From Rhodocyclaceae bacterium (lineage in GTDB: Bacteria; Pseudomonadota; Gammaproteobacteria; Burkholderiales; CAIKXV01): a DNA stretch of 64,000 nt. The notes beneath the pieces are model-generated. The model was not told where the DNA came from and searched no databases. It saw only the letters and a list, made by a program, of their open reading frames with translations. The DNA lies in NCBI GenBank assembly GCA_020248265.1, contig JADCHX010000008.1:124001-188000 (forward strand). The letters run 5' to 3'. The position numbers were made by a program, and so were the translations under genes. Of this stretch, positions 51,190 through 59,232 are shown piece after piece. How positions within the stretch are numbered: position 1 is the first letter of the stretch; the number at the start of each line of letters is the position of its first letter.

Positions 51190-52785
51190 GGGGGTGCGGA
51201 CGATTTCTTGGACTACCTTCAGGGGTAGTTCATGTACTCATGCGACGACAGACTGCGAGCTGTTCAGCTCTACATCAAGCTGGGCAAGCGCGCCGGCCTG
51301 ACCATCCGCCAGCTCGGCTATCCGACGAAAAACGCCCTCAAGGCCTGGCACCAGGCCTACGAGCAGCGTCAGGACTTGCCCACGGGGTACGTCCGCGAGC
51401 CGAAGTACACCCTGGCGCAGAGGCAGCTGGCAGTAGATCACTTTGCCGCCAACGGACGCTGCCTGGCATTCACGATCAAGGCGCTCGGCTACCCGTCCAG
51501 GTCGCTGCTCGCCGGCTGGATCCGGGATGCTCATCCCGAAGTACGCCCGAGGGTGGGGCAAGCCCACGAAGCGCTGTCATCGCAGGCGAAGCAGTCTGCA
51601 GTCATGGCGCTGTGCCTGCGGCAAGGAAGTGCCCAGGCGGTGGCCCAGGAGCTTGGTGTCTCCAGGCCTTCGCTGTACAACTGGAAGAATCAGCTACTCA
51701 GCAACGAGGCGTTGGCATCCATGAAACCCCAGAATCCGGCGCCAAGCTCGGAGCGTAATGAACTCGAATGCGAGGTCGAACGCCTCCAACGAGCCGTCAA
51801 GCGCCTGAAGCTCGAGCAGGACATCTTGAAGAAGGCTAACGAACTGCTAAAAAAAGAACTGGGCATCGATCAGCAACTCCTGACGAATCGGGAGAAGACC
51901 CAGCTGGTTGATGCCCTGCGATCCACGCACGCGCTGGCCGACCTGCTGGCGGAGCTCGAACTGCCACGCAGCTCCTATTTCTATCACCGGGGTCGGCTTG
52001 CGCTCGCCGACAAGTACGCTGCCGTTCGTTGTGTCATGGCCGACATCTTCCAGAGCAACTACCGCTGCTATGGCTCGCGCCGGATGCATGCCACGCTCGC
52101 CAGACAGTCGGTGACCATCTCCGAGAAGGTCGTCCGACGCCTGATGAAGGAAGAGCGCTTGATCCCGGTCTTGCACAAGCGCAGGCGCTATGGCTCGTAC
52201 ATGGGCGAGATCAGTCCGGCGCCAGACAACCTCCTGAACCGGGACTTCACCGCCAGTGCACCTAACAAGAAGTGGTTGACCGACATCACGGAGTTCCAAA
52301 TCGCGGCCGGCAAGGTCTACCTCTCACCGATGATCGATTGCTTCGACGGGCTGGTGGTTAGCTGGTCGATGGGTATTCGACCTGATGCCGAGCTCGTCAA
52401 CACGATGCTGGACGCGGCGATCGACACCGTCATCGCCAGCAACGACCGGCCCGTGGTGCATTCCGATCGCGGCGGTCACTACCGCTGGCCTGGCTGGCTC
52501 ACTCGGATCGCCGACGCGCGTCTCGTGCGCTCGATGTCACGCAAGGCCTGCTCGCCCGACAACGCCGCATGCGAGGGTTTCTTCGGCCGGCTGAAGAACG
52601 AGCTGTTCTACGCCAGGGACTGGCTGAACGCTACGGTCGACGAGTTCATGGCGGCGCTTGACGCTTACATCCGCTGGTACAACGAGGCACGGATCAAGAT
52701 GTCGCTCGGCTCACGCAGCCCAGTGGAGCACCGCAAGTATCTGGGGATCGCTGTCTAACCAGTCCAAGTTTTCTGCCGCACCCCC
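51190..52785 (+). mobile_element. IS3-family element nested in the IS21 right end
   Basis: Both ends are GGGGGTGCGG in inverted orientation (51190-51199 and 52776-52785), with a further matching block CTTGGACT seven bases inward on both sides. TGT occurs directly before (51187-51189) and after (52786-52788), a likely three-base target duplication. It encloses one long transposase gene. The exact ends could shift by one or two bases because GTGGG repeats there. Confidence 0.65.
51232..52758 (+). CDS. IS3-family transposase, single-frame OrfAB
   Basis: 508 residues. N-terminal helix-turn-helix regions (GLTIRQLGYPTKNALKAW; AVAQELGVSRPSLYNWK), a leucine-zipper-like helix (VERLQRAVKRLKLEQDIL), then an HTH_21 segment and the rve core with WLTDITEFQI (Asp), VHSDRGGHYRW (Asp) and NAACEGFFGRLKNE (Glu). 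Most IS3 elements need a -1 frameshift to join OrfA and OrfB; here both are in one frame. All catalytic residues are present, so it may be active. It is opposite in strand to istAB. Confidence 0.9.
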   Translation: MYSCDDRLRAVQLYIKLGKRAGLTIRQLGYPTKNALKAWHQAYEQRQDLPTGYVREPKYTLAQRQLAVDHFAANGRCLAFTIKALGYPSRSLLAGWIRDAHPEVRPRVGQAHEALSSQAKQSAVMALCLRQGSAQAVAQELGVSRPSLYNWKNQLLSNEALASMKPQNPAPSSERNELECEVERLQRAVKRLKLEQDILKKANELLKKELGIDQQLLTNREKTQLVDALRSTHALADLLAELELPRSSYFYHRGRLALADKYAAVRCVMADIFQSNYRCYGSRRMHATLARQSVTISEKVVRRLMKEERLIPVLHKRRRYGSYMGEISPAPDNLLNRDFTASAPNKKWLTDITEFQIAAGKVYLSPMIDCFDGLVVSWSMGIRPDAELVNTMLDAAIDTVIASNDRPVVHSDRGGHYRWPGWLTRIADARLVRSMSRKACSPDNAACEGFFGRLKNELFYARDWLNATVDEFMAALDAYIRWYNEARIKMSLGSRSPVEHRKYLGIAV

Positions 52786-52814
52786 TGTGGGTCAGTATTA
52801 CTTCGGCGCTAACA

Positions 52815-52819
52815 GCTAG
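52815..52819. repeat. 5-bp target-site duplication GCTAG, right copy
   Basis: Directly abuts the right terminal repeat ending ...GCTAACA, and equals the left copy at 49248-49252. Confidence 0.7.
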
Positions 52820-52971
52820 TATTCGAGCGTGCCCAGGCAATGATTGCTAGCGCTCTCTAGGGCTGGTTCCCCAGCGCTCTCGCTTGTCCCGCTCTTGTTT
52901 GCAGGCTTGCGCCTCTCGCCCTGCAGTCCTAACCACGAATGTAGGCACCAGAAGTGGGACAGAATGCGAAG

Positions 52972-53166
52972 ACTGTCCCACTCACGCGCATCGACGGAAT
53001 CGATGTAATCACAGCCCGTGCCGCCATCAGTGAGACCGGTGCCGACATGTCGCGCTTCCCCAGCGACAAGCATTTCGCGAGCTGGATGGGCCTGTGTCCG
53101 GGCAACGCAATCGCGGCTTTAGCCCACAAGCTCGTGCGGCTGATCTACTCGATGCTGACAAGGAGT
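52972..53166 (+). pseudogene. remnant of an IS110-family transposase C-terminal domain
   Basis: The frame reads IDGIDVITARAAISETGADM, then SRFPSDKHFASWMGLCPGN, which is the Transposase_20 domain of IS110-type transposases. It jumps directly to LAHKLVRLIYSMLTR, so about 50 normal residues are missing. No N-terminal DEDD domain is present. It overlaps the end of the Cys/His-rich gene on the opposite strand. Confidence 0.75.
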
Positions 53167-53882
53167 GTCTTGCGCATTGCCTGAAGGTCTTTGGAAGTAG
53201 CAAGATGCCTACTGATAATTCGACAAGGACCCGCCGCACGCAGTGACAGGTGTGCGAACGGTTCCGAGAACGGCCTTTGATCGACCCTAATGTAAGCGAC
53301 GATCTTGCCCAGGTACAGCCGATACGCGTTTATCCCGCCCCACTTTTCGCGGTGGGGATTCATCAAACCAGTCGTGGGAAGTGTCTCGTCATCATCGTCT
53401 ACCCAGCGAGACAAGACCGCGTCAAAGGAGTCGGGTGCATGTCCCTGATTAAGGAGCATCTGGGAGAGCACCTTCTGCTCATAGGGTCCGAGATTCACGG
53501 TGTTGTAGAACTTGTGAGTGGAGACGGAAGCGCGCCACAGTACCGAAACCAGAAAGTCGAGAACCGCAAGCTTGTCAACTACCGCTGCCTCGTGGGCTAT
53601 GGTCTTACCCTCACTCTCCAGCGGCGTGAAGTAGTCATCGAACCTCGTAAGGAGCTTTTCAATGCCGTAGGTATCCCACCGAAGGAACTTCGATTCGCAG
53701 ACTGAGCAAAGTAAATTTTTGTCATAGACTCCGATCGGAGCCTTCTCCGGAGGGTGTCCCTTGGCCCCCGCCAGAAGCAGGGGCGCAACTTCCCCTTCGC
53801 GCAACTCGCGAAAGAAGGCCTCGGGGATAATGTGCGCCTTGACAAACCCCGATGTGACGGCACATATGCGGCAATTCGGCAT
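53145..53882 (-). CDS. Cys/His-rich HNH-like protein, cassette gene, probably 3'-truncated
   Basis: 245 residues. Zinc-type ligands are CRIC (Cys4, Cys7), AHIIPE (His17) and LLCSVCESKF (Cys59, Cys62), a treble-clef pattern seen in HNH-like proteins that occur in mobile and defence settings. The rest is not recognised. It starts eight bases after an attC-like core on the same strand, as integron cassette genes do. Its last codons (LLVSIE and stop) are read from DNA belonging to the opposed IS110 remnant, so the original C-terminus and any attC were lost. GC content is lower than neighbours. Confidence 0.6.
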   Translation of the reverse strand: MPNCRICAVTSGFVKAHIIPEAFFRELREGEVAPLLLAGAKGHPPEKAPIGVYDKNLLCSVCESKFLRWDTYGIEKLLTRFDDYFTPLESEGKTIAHEAAVVDKLAVLDFLVSVLWRASVSTHKFYNTVNLGPYEQKVLSQMLLNQGHAPDSFDAVLSRWVDDDDETLPTTGLMNPHREKWGGINAYRLYLGKIVAYIRVDQRPFSEPFAHLSLRAAGPCRIISRHLATSKDLQAMRKTLLVSIE

Positions 53883-53889
53883 TCGAGTG

Positions 53890-53953
53890 GCCTAACGCTG
53901 CGGTTCAGCGGTAGGCCGCGCAGTGGGCCGTCCGTTGCGACCGGTTGTTAGAC
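53890..53953 (-). other. integron attC-like recombination site (64 nt)
   Basis: On the minus strand: GTCTAAC (R''), then AACCGGTCGCAACGG, a central GGCC...GGCC palindrome, CCGCTGAACCGCAGC, and GTTAGGC (R'). R'' and R' match RYYYAAC and GTTRRRY; the L-boxes pair imperfectly with one unpaired base on one side, as in real attC sites. The stop of the GIY-YIG gene lies in R'', and the next gene begins eight bases beyond R'. This is the standard cassette layout. No integrase gene is in the window. Confidence 0.75.
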
Positions 53954-54796
53954 GACCTCGAGTTCTTTGAGAGTCTTTCCACTCGCATCCTTCCATGCCG
54001 TGAGTCCATTGGCGTGGCCTCCGTGAATAACGGCGGCGGCTGCACTCGGACTACCGAACTCAATGTCTCTTGTAAAGAGCAAGCGATCCTCGTTGGCGGT
54101 GAGGACGCCATCATCCTTCAGCTTCTGTCGGAGATTGCGAGTCCATGGCCATTTCTCGGAAGATGGGCGCTCCGACGCGACCGCTTCCGAACCCTTTTGA
54201 ATTAGGAACCCATTAGCGCTTCGGAACCCAGTGGCTTTCAACCCCTTGATTTCGCAGTATAGGAGTTTGCTTGTTGGGGCGTCGGGCGTTTTCAACCCCG
54301 CCATCGGCACAAGCAGCTCAATGCCCAATACCGGAAGGAGCTGGTTGATCTTTTCGAGGAATACTTCCATTTCGCCTCGATCTGACTCGGGCAGTTTGGA
54401 TCCGCTGCCTTGAGTATTGATCACCACCGCACGGCCGGCCGTCTTGGCCAAAGTGAGCAGCTGGCCTTCCAAGTACCGAATATGCGCCTTTGTCAGATTC
54501 TCGTCCTTACTGACGAAAAACGTGACTTGACTCCAGAAGTCCTTGTCGTTGTGATTCTTGACTCGGTCGCGGATACATTCGGCCTCGCCGATGTAGATCG
54601 CTGGCCTTCCGGTTTCGGGGTCTGTTCCTGTCAGAAAGTAAATGCCCGACTTGTCCGACTCCTCGCGAGCGAGAACGCCATCGAACTGAGTCCGTGGGCC
54701 AGATACGGCTTTTCCAGTCCAGTTCGACAGTTCCGCTGTTCGGAGACGCTTTGGATCGCCGTGAACGAGAAAGAGCTTGATGGTTGCCGATGGCAT
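53948..54796 (-). CDS. GIY-YIG nuclease-domain protein with C-terminal DUF4357, integron cassette gene
   Basis: 282 residues. GIY-YIG features: SGIYFLTG (GIY at 51-53), AIYIGEAE (YIG at 68-70), Arg76 in IRDRVKNH and catalytic Glu110 in RYLEGQLL. The C-terminal DUF4357 (about residues 225-282, SPSAAAAVIHGGHANGLTAW) is a usual partner in phage- and cassette-borne nucleases. DNA cleavage or a defence role is inferred. Ten bases upstream lies GTTAGAC (54807-54813), the cassette joint; its stop is inside the attC-like site. GC content is low for this genome. Confidence 0.8.
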   Translation of the reverse strand: MPSATIKLFLVHGDPKRLRTAELSNWTGKAVSGPRTQFDGVLAREESDKSGIYFLTGTDPETGRPAIYIGEAECIRDRVKNHNDKDFWSQVTFFVSKDENLTKAHIRYLEGQLLTLAKTAGRAVVINTQGSGSKLPESDRGEMEVFLEKINQLLPVLGIELLVPMAGLKTPDAPTSKLLYCEIKGLKATGFRSANGFLIQKGSEAVASERPSSEKWPWTRNLRQKLKDDGVLTANEDRLLFTRDIEFGSPSAAAAVIHGGHANGLTAWKDASGKTLKELEVV

Positions 54797-54806
54797 ATCT
54801 GACGTC

Positions 54807-54813
54807 GTCTAAC
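54807..54813 (-). other. integron core site GTTAGAC before the GIY-YIG gene
   Basis: On the minus strand GTTAGAC fits GTTRRRY and lies ten bases before the GIY-YIG start. No full attC partner was found within 150 bases upstream, so this is either an old joint with a degraded attC or the boundary of a single cassette. Confidence 0.5.
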
Positions 54814-54988
54814 GTGTCGTAGGGGGGCAGGAACTGCTGCATAACGTCGGTGCAGACTCCCTGACATCGTAGCCCAACGCATGCGTAAGTGGTTGTGGCA
54901 TCGTTTCTTTCTCCCGTTCGACCAGGTTTTTATCCGGTACTAAATTTCCCGGAAAGTCCGGACTTTGTGAGCAGACCGTTTCCGGTAG
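54814..54988. other. low-GC stretch without a recognised gene
   Basis: Between the cassette joint and the truncated secreted-protein start. It contains AT-rich patches (CATCGTTTCTTTCTCC, GGTTTTTATCC). No complete gene, no second attC core with GTTRRRY in the needed place. Confidence 0.35.
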
Positions 54989-55081
54989 CTATCGGGGGGG
55001 CGATTGTGCTGCCACACTAAACGACAGCACACAGAGCGCGAGCGCCACGAACGCGCGCGCGGTGGTAGTTGCGAGCTTCAT
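54989..55081 (-). pseudogene. truncated small exported-protein gene (signal peptide only)
   Basis: 30 codons: MKLATTTARAFVALALCVLS, then FSVAAQSPPR and TAG. This is a clean Sec signal peptide with nothing after it. A run of seven C lies at the break (54994-55000 on the plus strand are G). One extra C would carry the frame on for about 19 more codons before another stop, so a slippage mutation plus further loss is likely. Its leader (55082-55122) is shared with the gene at 55866. Confidence 0.5.
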
Positions 55082-55122
55082 CTGATCTTCCCGGCAGGCG
55101 ATAGATCTCGCAGGTTACCGGA
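55082..55122 (-). repeat. conserved 41-nt leader, copy A
   Basis: Matches 56268-56308 at 33 of 41 positions and lies directly before the start codon in both cases. The last 12 bases also resemble the DNA before the gene at 48850, up to the IS21 insertion. Confidence 0.55.
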
Positions 55123-55339
55123 CCGTCCGCCTTCGCTCTAGTCGCCCGCCTTTCCCTTCACGAAGCCTTCGATGATCCAGGCTAAGAGCGCCCCTGCGGC
55201 AGCGCAGGCTGCGGGCCGATCGCGCTGAGCGGATTGCGCTGATCGATGGGGCCGATCACTGGCAGAGAGGGGAGCGGGGGCCTTCGCAAAATCCAGGGCG
55301 ATTCATGAAGGGTGTTTCTTAAGAGAGAGACGGCACCGC
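55123..55339. other. gene-free spacer
   Basis: About 217 bases. The minus strand encodes short Pro-rich fragments (PVIGPIDQRNPLSAIGPQPA) ended by stops, possibly the tail of a lost secreted protein. Nothing complete is seen. Confidence 0.35.
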
Positions 55340-55762
55340 TCAACGGCCGAAGTATGTGATTGAGCCCAGGCGATTGACCATGTGCTCCATGTAGACGAAT
55401 TCCTTCGCACGTTGCTCAGGCGGCAGGGATTCAAGCAACTTCCGCATCATCGGATTCAGTACTCGGACATAGCCGACTCCGGTTGTTGCCGTGTATGTGA
55501 TGTACACACCAGATTCTGTCTTGTTCATCGCCAAATTGTTCCGACTCGCCCAGATGTACCTGCCACCTTCCTTAACGATTCTGACCTTCAGGTCACTTAC
55601 GCGCGAACTGGCCACTTCGACCGATCGAGTTGTACCTTCTTGCACTTCGACGACGACGGAGGGGATGCCTTCAAATTCGATCTGCGCGTTTGCAGCGCCC
55701 GTAGCAACCAACAGGGCTAGCACCGCAAGATAGGGCGATATCCCACGCATAACCTCGCTCAT
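55340..55762 (-). CDS. hypothetical exported protein
   Basis: 140 residues. Signal peptide MRGISPYLAVLALLVATGAANA (from residue 5), then a small mainly beta domain: VVEVQEGTTRSVEVASSRVS, VRIVKEGGRYIWASRN, GVYITYTATTGVGYVRVLNP, and a helical end SLPPEQRAKEFVYMEHM. No family is recognised. GGAGAGG precedes the ATG at good distance. It is within the low-GC island and co-directional with its neighbours, so a periplasmic product expressed from island DNA is likely. Confidence 0.6.
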   Translation of the reverse strand: MSEVMRGISPYLAVLALLVATGAANAQIEFEGIPSVVVEVQEGTTRSVEVASSRVSDLKVRIVKEGGRYIWASRNNLAMNKTESGVYITYTATTGVGYVRVLNPMMRKLLESLPPEQRAKEFVYMEHMVNRLGSITYFGR

Positions 55763-55865
55763 AGCCTCTCCACAGTTGATCAGCGAACCGGCCCCGGTGA
55801 AACGCTAGCGACGGTGCGAGTGCTCCCCTATTTAGACGCCCCCGGCCTGCGGGTTTGAGGCGGGG

Positions 55866-56267
55866 TCACTTGTCGCCACGGCCGACCTTCGCGGCACACA
55901 GTAGTTTTTGCAGCAACTCTTCTGGCGTGGATGGGGGTACAAATCGCCAATCGGTAGCGCTATCAGCGTTCGCCACAACTCGCCCCTGTCCCATCTGACC
56001 TGAAAGCACGGCTGAAGATAGGAATCGACTGCGGCCTTCCTTGCAGTCGAGCTCCATTAACATTCGGCCCGAACGTACTTCCCCTCGGGGCTTGAAGTAA
56101 TCAACGAGTAGCCAGATTCGCCGCGTGTGACCCGTTACGCGGAAGGTCTCCGGGTCAAGGTAGTGCGAACTCTCAGATGTAGTCGCATAGACCTCCCATC
56201 TCTGCGCCTCGGCTGCCCCCACCGGCATCGCCAGCAGCATCAGCAGGACGGCTATCGCGGTTCGCAT
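55866..56267 (-). CDS. small exported protein, surface-adhesin-E-like (paralogue of 48850)
   Basis: 133 residues with signal peptide MRTAIAVLLMLLAMPVGAAE. The mature domain has YLDPETFRVTGHTRRIWLLVD, RSGRMLMELDCKEGRSRF and VLSGQMGQGR, which align with the gene at 48850 (DPETIRVIGHLRR, DCKEGRYRQL, FSGQMGLGG). The Cys of DCKEGR and a C-terminal Cys (LLCAAK) could form a disulfide. Function unknown; periplasmic or surface location inferred. A leader conserved with 55082-55122 precedes it. Confidence 0.65.
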   Translation of the reverse strand: MRTAIAVLLMLLAMPVGAAEAQRWEVYATTSESSHYLDPETFRVTGHTRRIWLLVDYFKPRGEVRSGRMLMELDCKEGRSRFLSSAVLSGQMGQGRVVANADSATDWRFVPPSTPEELLQKLLCAAKVGRGDK

Positions 56268-56308
56268 ATGGTCTTCACGGCAGGTGATAGATCCGGCACA
56301 TTACCGGA
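56268..56308 (-). repeat. conserved 41-nt leader, copy B
   Basis: Directly upstream of the start at 56267; matches copy A at 55082-55122 at 33 of 41 positions, including GATAGATC and TTACCGGA blocks. The rest of 56309-56506 shows no recognised gene. Confidence 0.55.
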
Positions 56309-56506
56309 CGATCAGATCCTTTTCTAGCTGCGTGGCTGCTGGCCTTTATTTCTCCCGTCATGCCCTCGCGCACGCACGAGTACGCGCGCGTACTGGCGCG
56401 TACCGTTCTGCAACCGGCAGGCAACCGGCCCTGCTTGACCAGCTCGGGTCGCATCGGGTCGCAAAGTGAGACGGCAGTCAGCGCCCTCGCGCGCGTGATA
56501 GCTCTA

Positions 56507-56707
56507 TCAACGCTCGCAGTTGCGCCTGGCGCCACCCTCGGCACGCGCGAACGCCTCGATATGTGCCAGTAGCGCCACATGGCTAGCTCCACCCTCACGC
56601 AGACGTGCCAGATCGGCGCACAAGCGCGCCTTGACCTCGGTTGCATGGCTGATACCGGCAGCGTGCGACAGTCGATTCACGCGGGTTCTGACGGCTTTGG
56701 GAAGCAT
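56507..56707 (-). CDS. hypothetical small basic protein (66 aa)
   Basis: 66 residues: MLPKAVRTRVNRLSHAAGIS and onward, Ala/Arg-rich and probably all helical (ATEVKARLCADLARLREGG, LLAHIEAFARAEGG). GAGAGGT lies eight bases before the ATG, a good ribosome-binding site. No family is recognised. The region up to 56943 holds no other gene; a longer upstream extension of the frame has no support. Confidence 0.4.
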   Translation of the reverse strand: MLPKAVRTRVNRLSHAAGISHATEVKARLCADLARLREGGASHVALLAHIEAFARAEGGARRNCER

Positions 56708-56943
56708 GGTCGGACCTCTCGCGGGCATACGGGGCAGGAAACAGGGCTTTGTGTTCTTGCGAAGGTGGATGATCGGGTTCCTGCATTTGAGTGAGTCGAC
56801 TTTTTCTATCCCCCTCGGGCACCAGTCCCGGCCACCGGATCGACGCCGGCCAGCAGCCGGTATCCATCGGCTCCGGTTCGTAGTCCTCGCATCGGCGGGG
56901 AATGCCCGGATCGGGTCGGTACTCACGCGCTAGCGCACGGATA

Positions 56944-56961
56944 TCCGGGGCTATCCCCGGA
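56944..56961 (-). terminator. hairpin downstream of the Bug gene
   Basis: TCCGGGG (56944-56950), loop CTAT, CCCCGGA (56955-56961) form a perfect 7-bp stem 15 bases beyond the Bug stop at 56976. No T tract. Confidence 0.45.
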
Positions 56962-56975
56962 CGTACTCCTTTCGA

Positions 56976-57992
56976 TCATTCCACCGGGATCTTCGCCAGC
57001 CGGACGACCCTTGCCCACTTGTCGACTTCGGCCTTCAGGAACGTGGCGAACTCGGCCGGCGTGTTCGTCATCGGCTGCAGCTCCTGCCTGACCAGCCCGG
57101 CACTGACGCCCGGATCGGCGATCGTGCGCGCCACCGCCGCGTGCAGTGCAGCCTGGACATGGGCGGGCGTGCCGCCCGGCGCGGTGAGTCCGTACCAGGT
57201 CGTGTACTCGTAGCCGCGCAGGCCCGACTCGGCGACCGTAGGCACCTGCGGCAAGGCTGCCAGGCGCTGCGTGGTCGTGACCCCGAGCGCCCGCAGGCGA
57301 CCGGTGGAGACGAACGGAAGCGCAGAGCCCAGGGTCGGCACCGCCACCTGCAAGTGTCCGCCGACCAGATCGGCCAGCACAGGCCCTGCGCCCTTGTAAG
57401 GCACGTGCAGCATTTCGATGCCCGCGCTGACGCCTATCAAGGCTGCCGCAAGGTGGATGCTGGTGCCGATGCCGCCAGAGCCGTAGGTGATCTGGTTGGG
57501 CCGGGCTTTCGCCAGATTGACCAGTTCGCCCATGGTCTTCACGGGCAGCGATGGATGCACGACCACCACGCTGGGCTGCGTGGCCAGAAGCGAGATCGGC
57601 GCCAGGTCGCGCAGCGTGTCGTAGGGCAGGCTCTGCCGCAGCGCCGCGATGGCGGCGAGATTGGTGTTGTTGACGCCCAGCGTATGCCCGTCGGGTGCAG
57701 CCTTGGCGACGGCCGCCGTGCCGGTGACCATCGCATTGCCGGCGCGATTCTCGACGATCACGCCCTGTCCCAGTTCTTCCGCCAGCCGCGGTGCGACGGC
57801 GCGTGCGACGAGATCGATGCCCCCGCCCGGTGCCACCGGAACGATGAGGCGCAGCGGCTTCGCAGGGAAAGCGGCAGCTTGCCCGTGCGCGGCAGACGGA
57901 ACGGACAGGGATGCAGCCAGCGCCGCGAGCGGCAGCGCCATCGCGGGGTGGAGGGGATGCCGGCGGAAGGAATTCCTGGCAAGCAGACACAT
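56976..57992 (-). CDS. Bug-family periplasmic substrate-binding protein
   Basis: 338 residues from MCLLARNSFRRHPLHPAM, with GGAGGT about ten bases upstream; longer frames have no such site. A signal peptide (MALPLAALAASLSVPSAAHG) precedes FPAKPLRLIVPVAPGGGID, VENRAGNAMVTG, VPYKGAGPVLADLVGGH and LPQVPTVAESGLRGYE. Complete Bug receptor; ligand unknown. It marks the return to normal GC content after the island and is divergent from the ABC exporter. Confidence 0.9.
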   Translation of the reverse strand: MCLLARNSFRRHPLHPAMALPLAALAASLSVPSAAHGQAAAFPAKPLRLIVPVAPGGGIDLVARAVAPRLAEELGQGVIVENRAGNAMVTGTAAVAKAAPDGHTLGVNNTNLAAIAALRQSLPYDTLRDLAPISLLATQPSVVVVHPSLPVKTMGELVNLAKARPNQITYGSGGIGTSIHLAAALIGVSAGIEMLHVPYKGAGPVLADLVGGHLQVAVPTLGSALPFVSTGRLRALGVTTTQRLAALPQVPTVAESGLRGYEYTTWYGLTAPGGTPAHVQAALHAAVARTIADPGVSAGLVRQELQPMTNTPAEFATFLKAEVDKWARVVRLAKIPVE

Positions 57993-58242
57993 GGCGTACT
58001 GAACCTCCTGCGCGAGGGCGCATGGACAAGGCGGCTGCTGACCACTGTAACCCGGCAGCAAACGCCATGCCATGTCACTATCGGCCCCATGCTGAGGTCT
58101 GCCCTGGCACGCCACGCCCGTGCGGCGCCGCGCCGGGCGATAATCGCGTCCGGTCCCTCCCGTGCGCGGAACTTTGGCGCGTTGCGCGGGTCCCATGCGC
58201 TGGCGCTCTGCCGTGTTGCCCCACCCACCAGAAAAACAGCCG

Positions 58243-59232
58243 ATGATCCGGGTAGAGAATCTAGTCAAGCAGTTCGGCGCCAAGCGCGCCGTGAACGGCA
58301 TCTCGTTTACCGTCGAGCGCGGTGAAGTGCTCGGCCTGCTCGGTCCGAACGGCGCCGGCAAGTCGACCACGATGCGCATCATCACCGGCTTCTATCCGGC
58401 CACCTCGGGCGGGGTGACGGTCGGCGGGCATGACGTGGCGGTCGACCCGATCCGTGCCAAGGCGCTGATCGGCTACCTGCCCGAGAGCGCGCCGTCCTAT
58501 GCCGACATGACGGTGCAGGGCTTCCTGTCGTTCATCGCCGACCTGCGCGGCATGTCGGGCAGCGCGAAGAAGGCCGCAGTGCATGGCGCGGTCGAGACCT
58601 GCCTGCTGGAGAGCGTGCTGCACCAGCCGATCGACACGCTGTCGAAGGGTTACCGCCATCGCACCTGCCTGGCACAGGCGATCCTGCACGATCCCGACGT
58701 GCTGGTTCTCGACGAGCCGACCGACGGCCTCGATCCGAACCAGAAGCATGCGGCGCGCGAGTTGATCCGTCGGATGGGCGAGCGCAAGGCGATCGTGTTC
58801 TCGACCCATATCCTCGAAGAGGTCGAGGCTGCGTGCACGCGCGCGGTGATCATCGACCGTGGATCGGTGGTCGCCAACGGCACACCGGCGGAACTCAAGG
58901 CACGCTCCGCGACTGCGGGCTGCGTGCGGGTGACGCTCGCCGGGGCCGGGACGGCGGATACGGCCGTGTCGCAGCTCGGGCAACTGCCCGGCGCCGAGCG
59001 GGCCGAGCTGCTGTCCGGTGCCGATCCTGTGGCGGAGGGGCGCTTTACGGTGCGCGTCTATCCGAAGCGCGGGGACAACGGCGCGATCGGCGCGGCCGGT
59101 GCCGCGCTGACCGTCGCAGTCGCCCAGGCAGCGCAGGCAGGCGGCTGGCAGGTGCAGGCGCTGTCGACCGAAGAAGGACGCCTGGAAGACGTGTTCCGCT
59201 CGATCACCCTCCCCGATACGGTGGCGCAATGA
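58243..59232 (+). CDS. ABC transporter ATP-binding protein (GldA/CcmA-like)
   Basis: 329 residues from MIRVENLVKQFGAKRAVNG. Walker A LGPNGAGKSTTMRI (about residues 36-49), Q-loop-region GYLPESAPSYADMTV, signature LSKGYRHRTCLAQAI (LSKGY replaces LSGGQ, as in this subfamily), Walker B VLVLDEPTDGLDPNQ, H-loop STHILEEVE. A C-terminal extension of about 100 residues follows. It powers the membrane protein encoded next; the ATGA overlap couples them. The cargo is unknown. Confidence 0.87.
   Translation: MIRVENLVKQFGAKRAVNGISFTVERGEVLGLLGPNGAGKSTTMRIITGFYPATSGGVTVGGHDVAVDPIRAKALIGYLPESAPSYADMTVQGFLSFIADLRGMSGSAKKAAVHGAVETCLLESVLHQPIDTLSKGYRHRTCLAQAILHDPDVLVLDEPTDGLDPNQKHAARELIRRMGERKAIVFSTHILEEVEAACTRAVIIDRGSVVANGTPAELKARSATAGCVRVTLAGAGTADTAVSQLGQLPGAERAELLSGADPVAEGRFTVRVYPKRGDNGAIGAAGAALTVAVAQAAQAGGWQVQALSTEEGRLEDVFRSITLPDTVAQ

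Noticed and set aside
54813-54960. A second complete attC upstream of the GIY-YIG gene
   Set aside because: Only one core heptamer was found; no partner heptamer in the correct orientation and distance.
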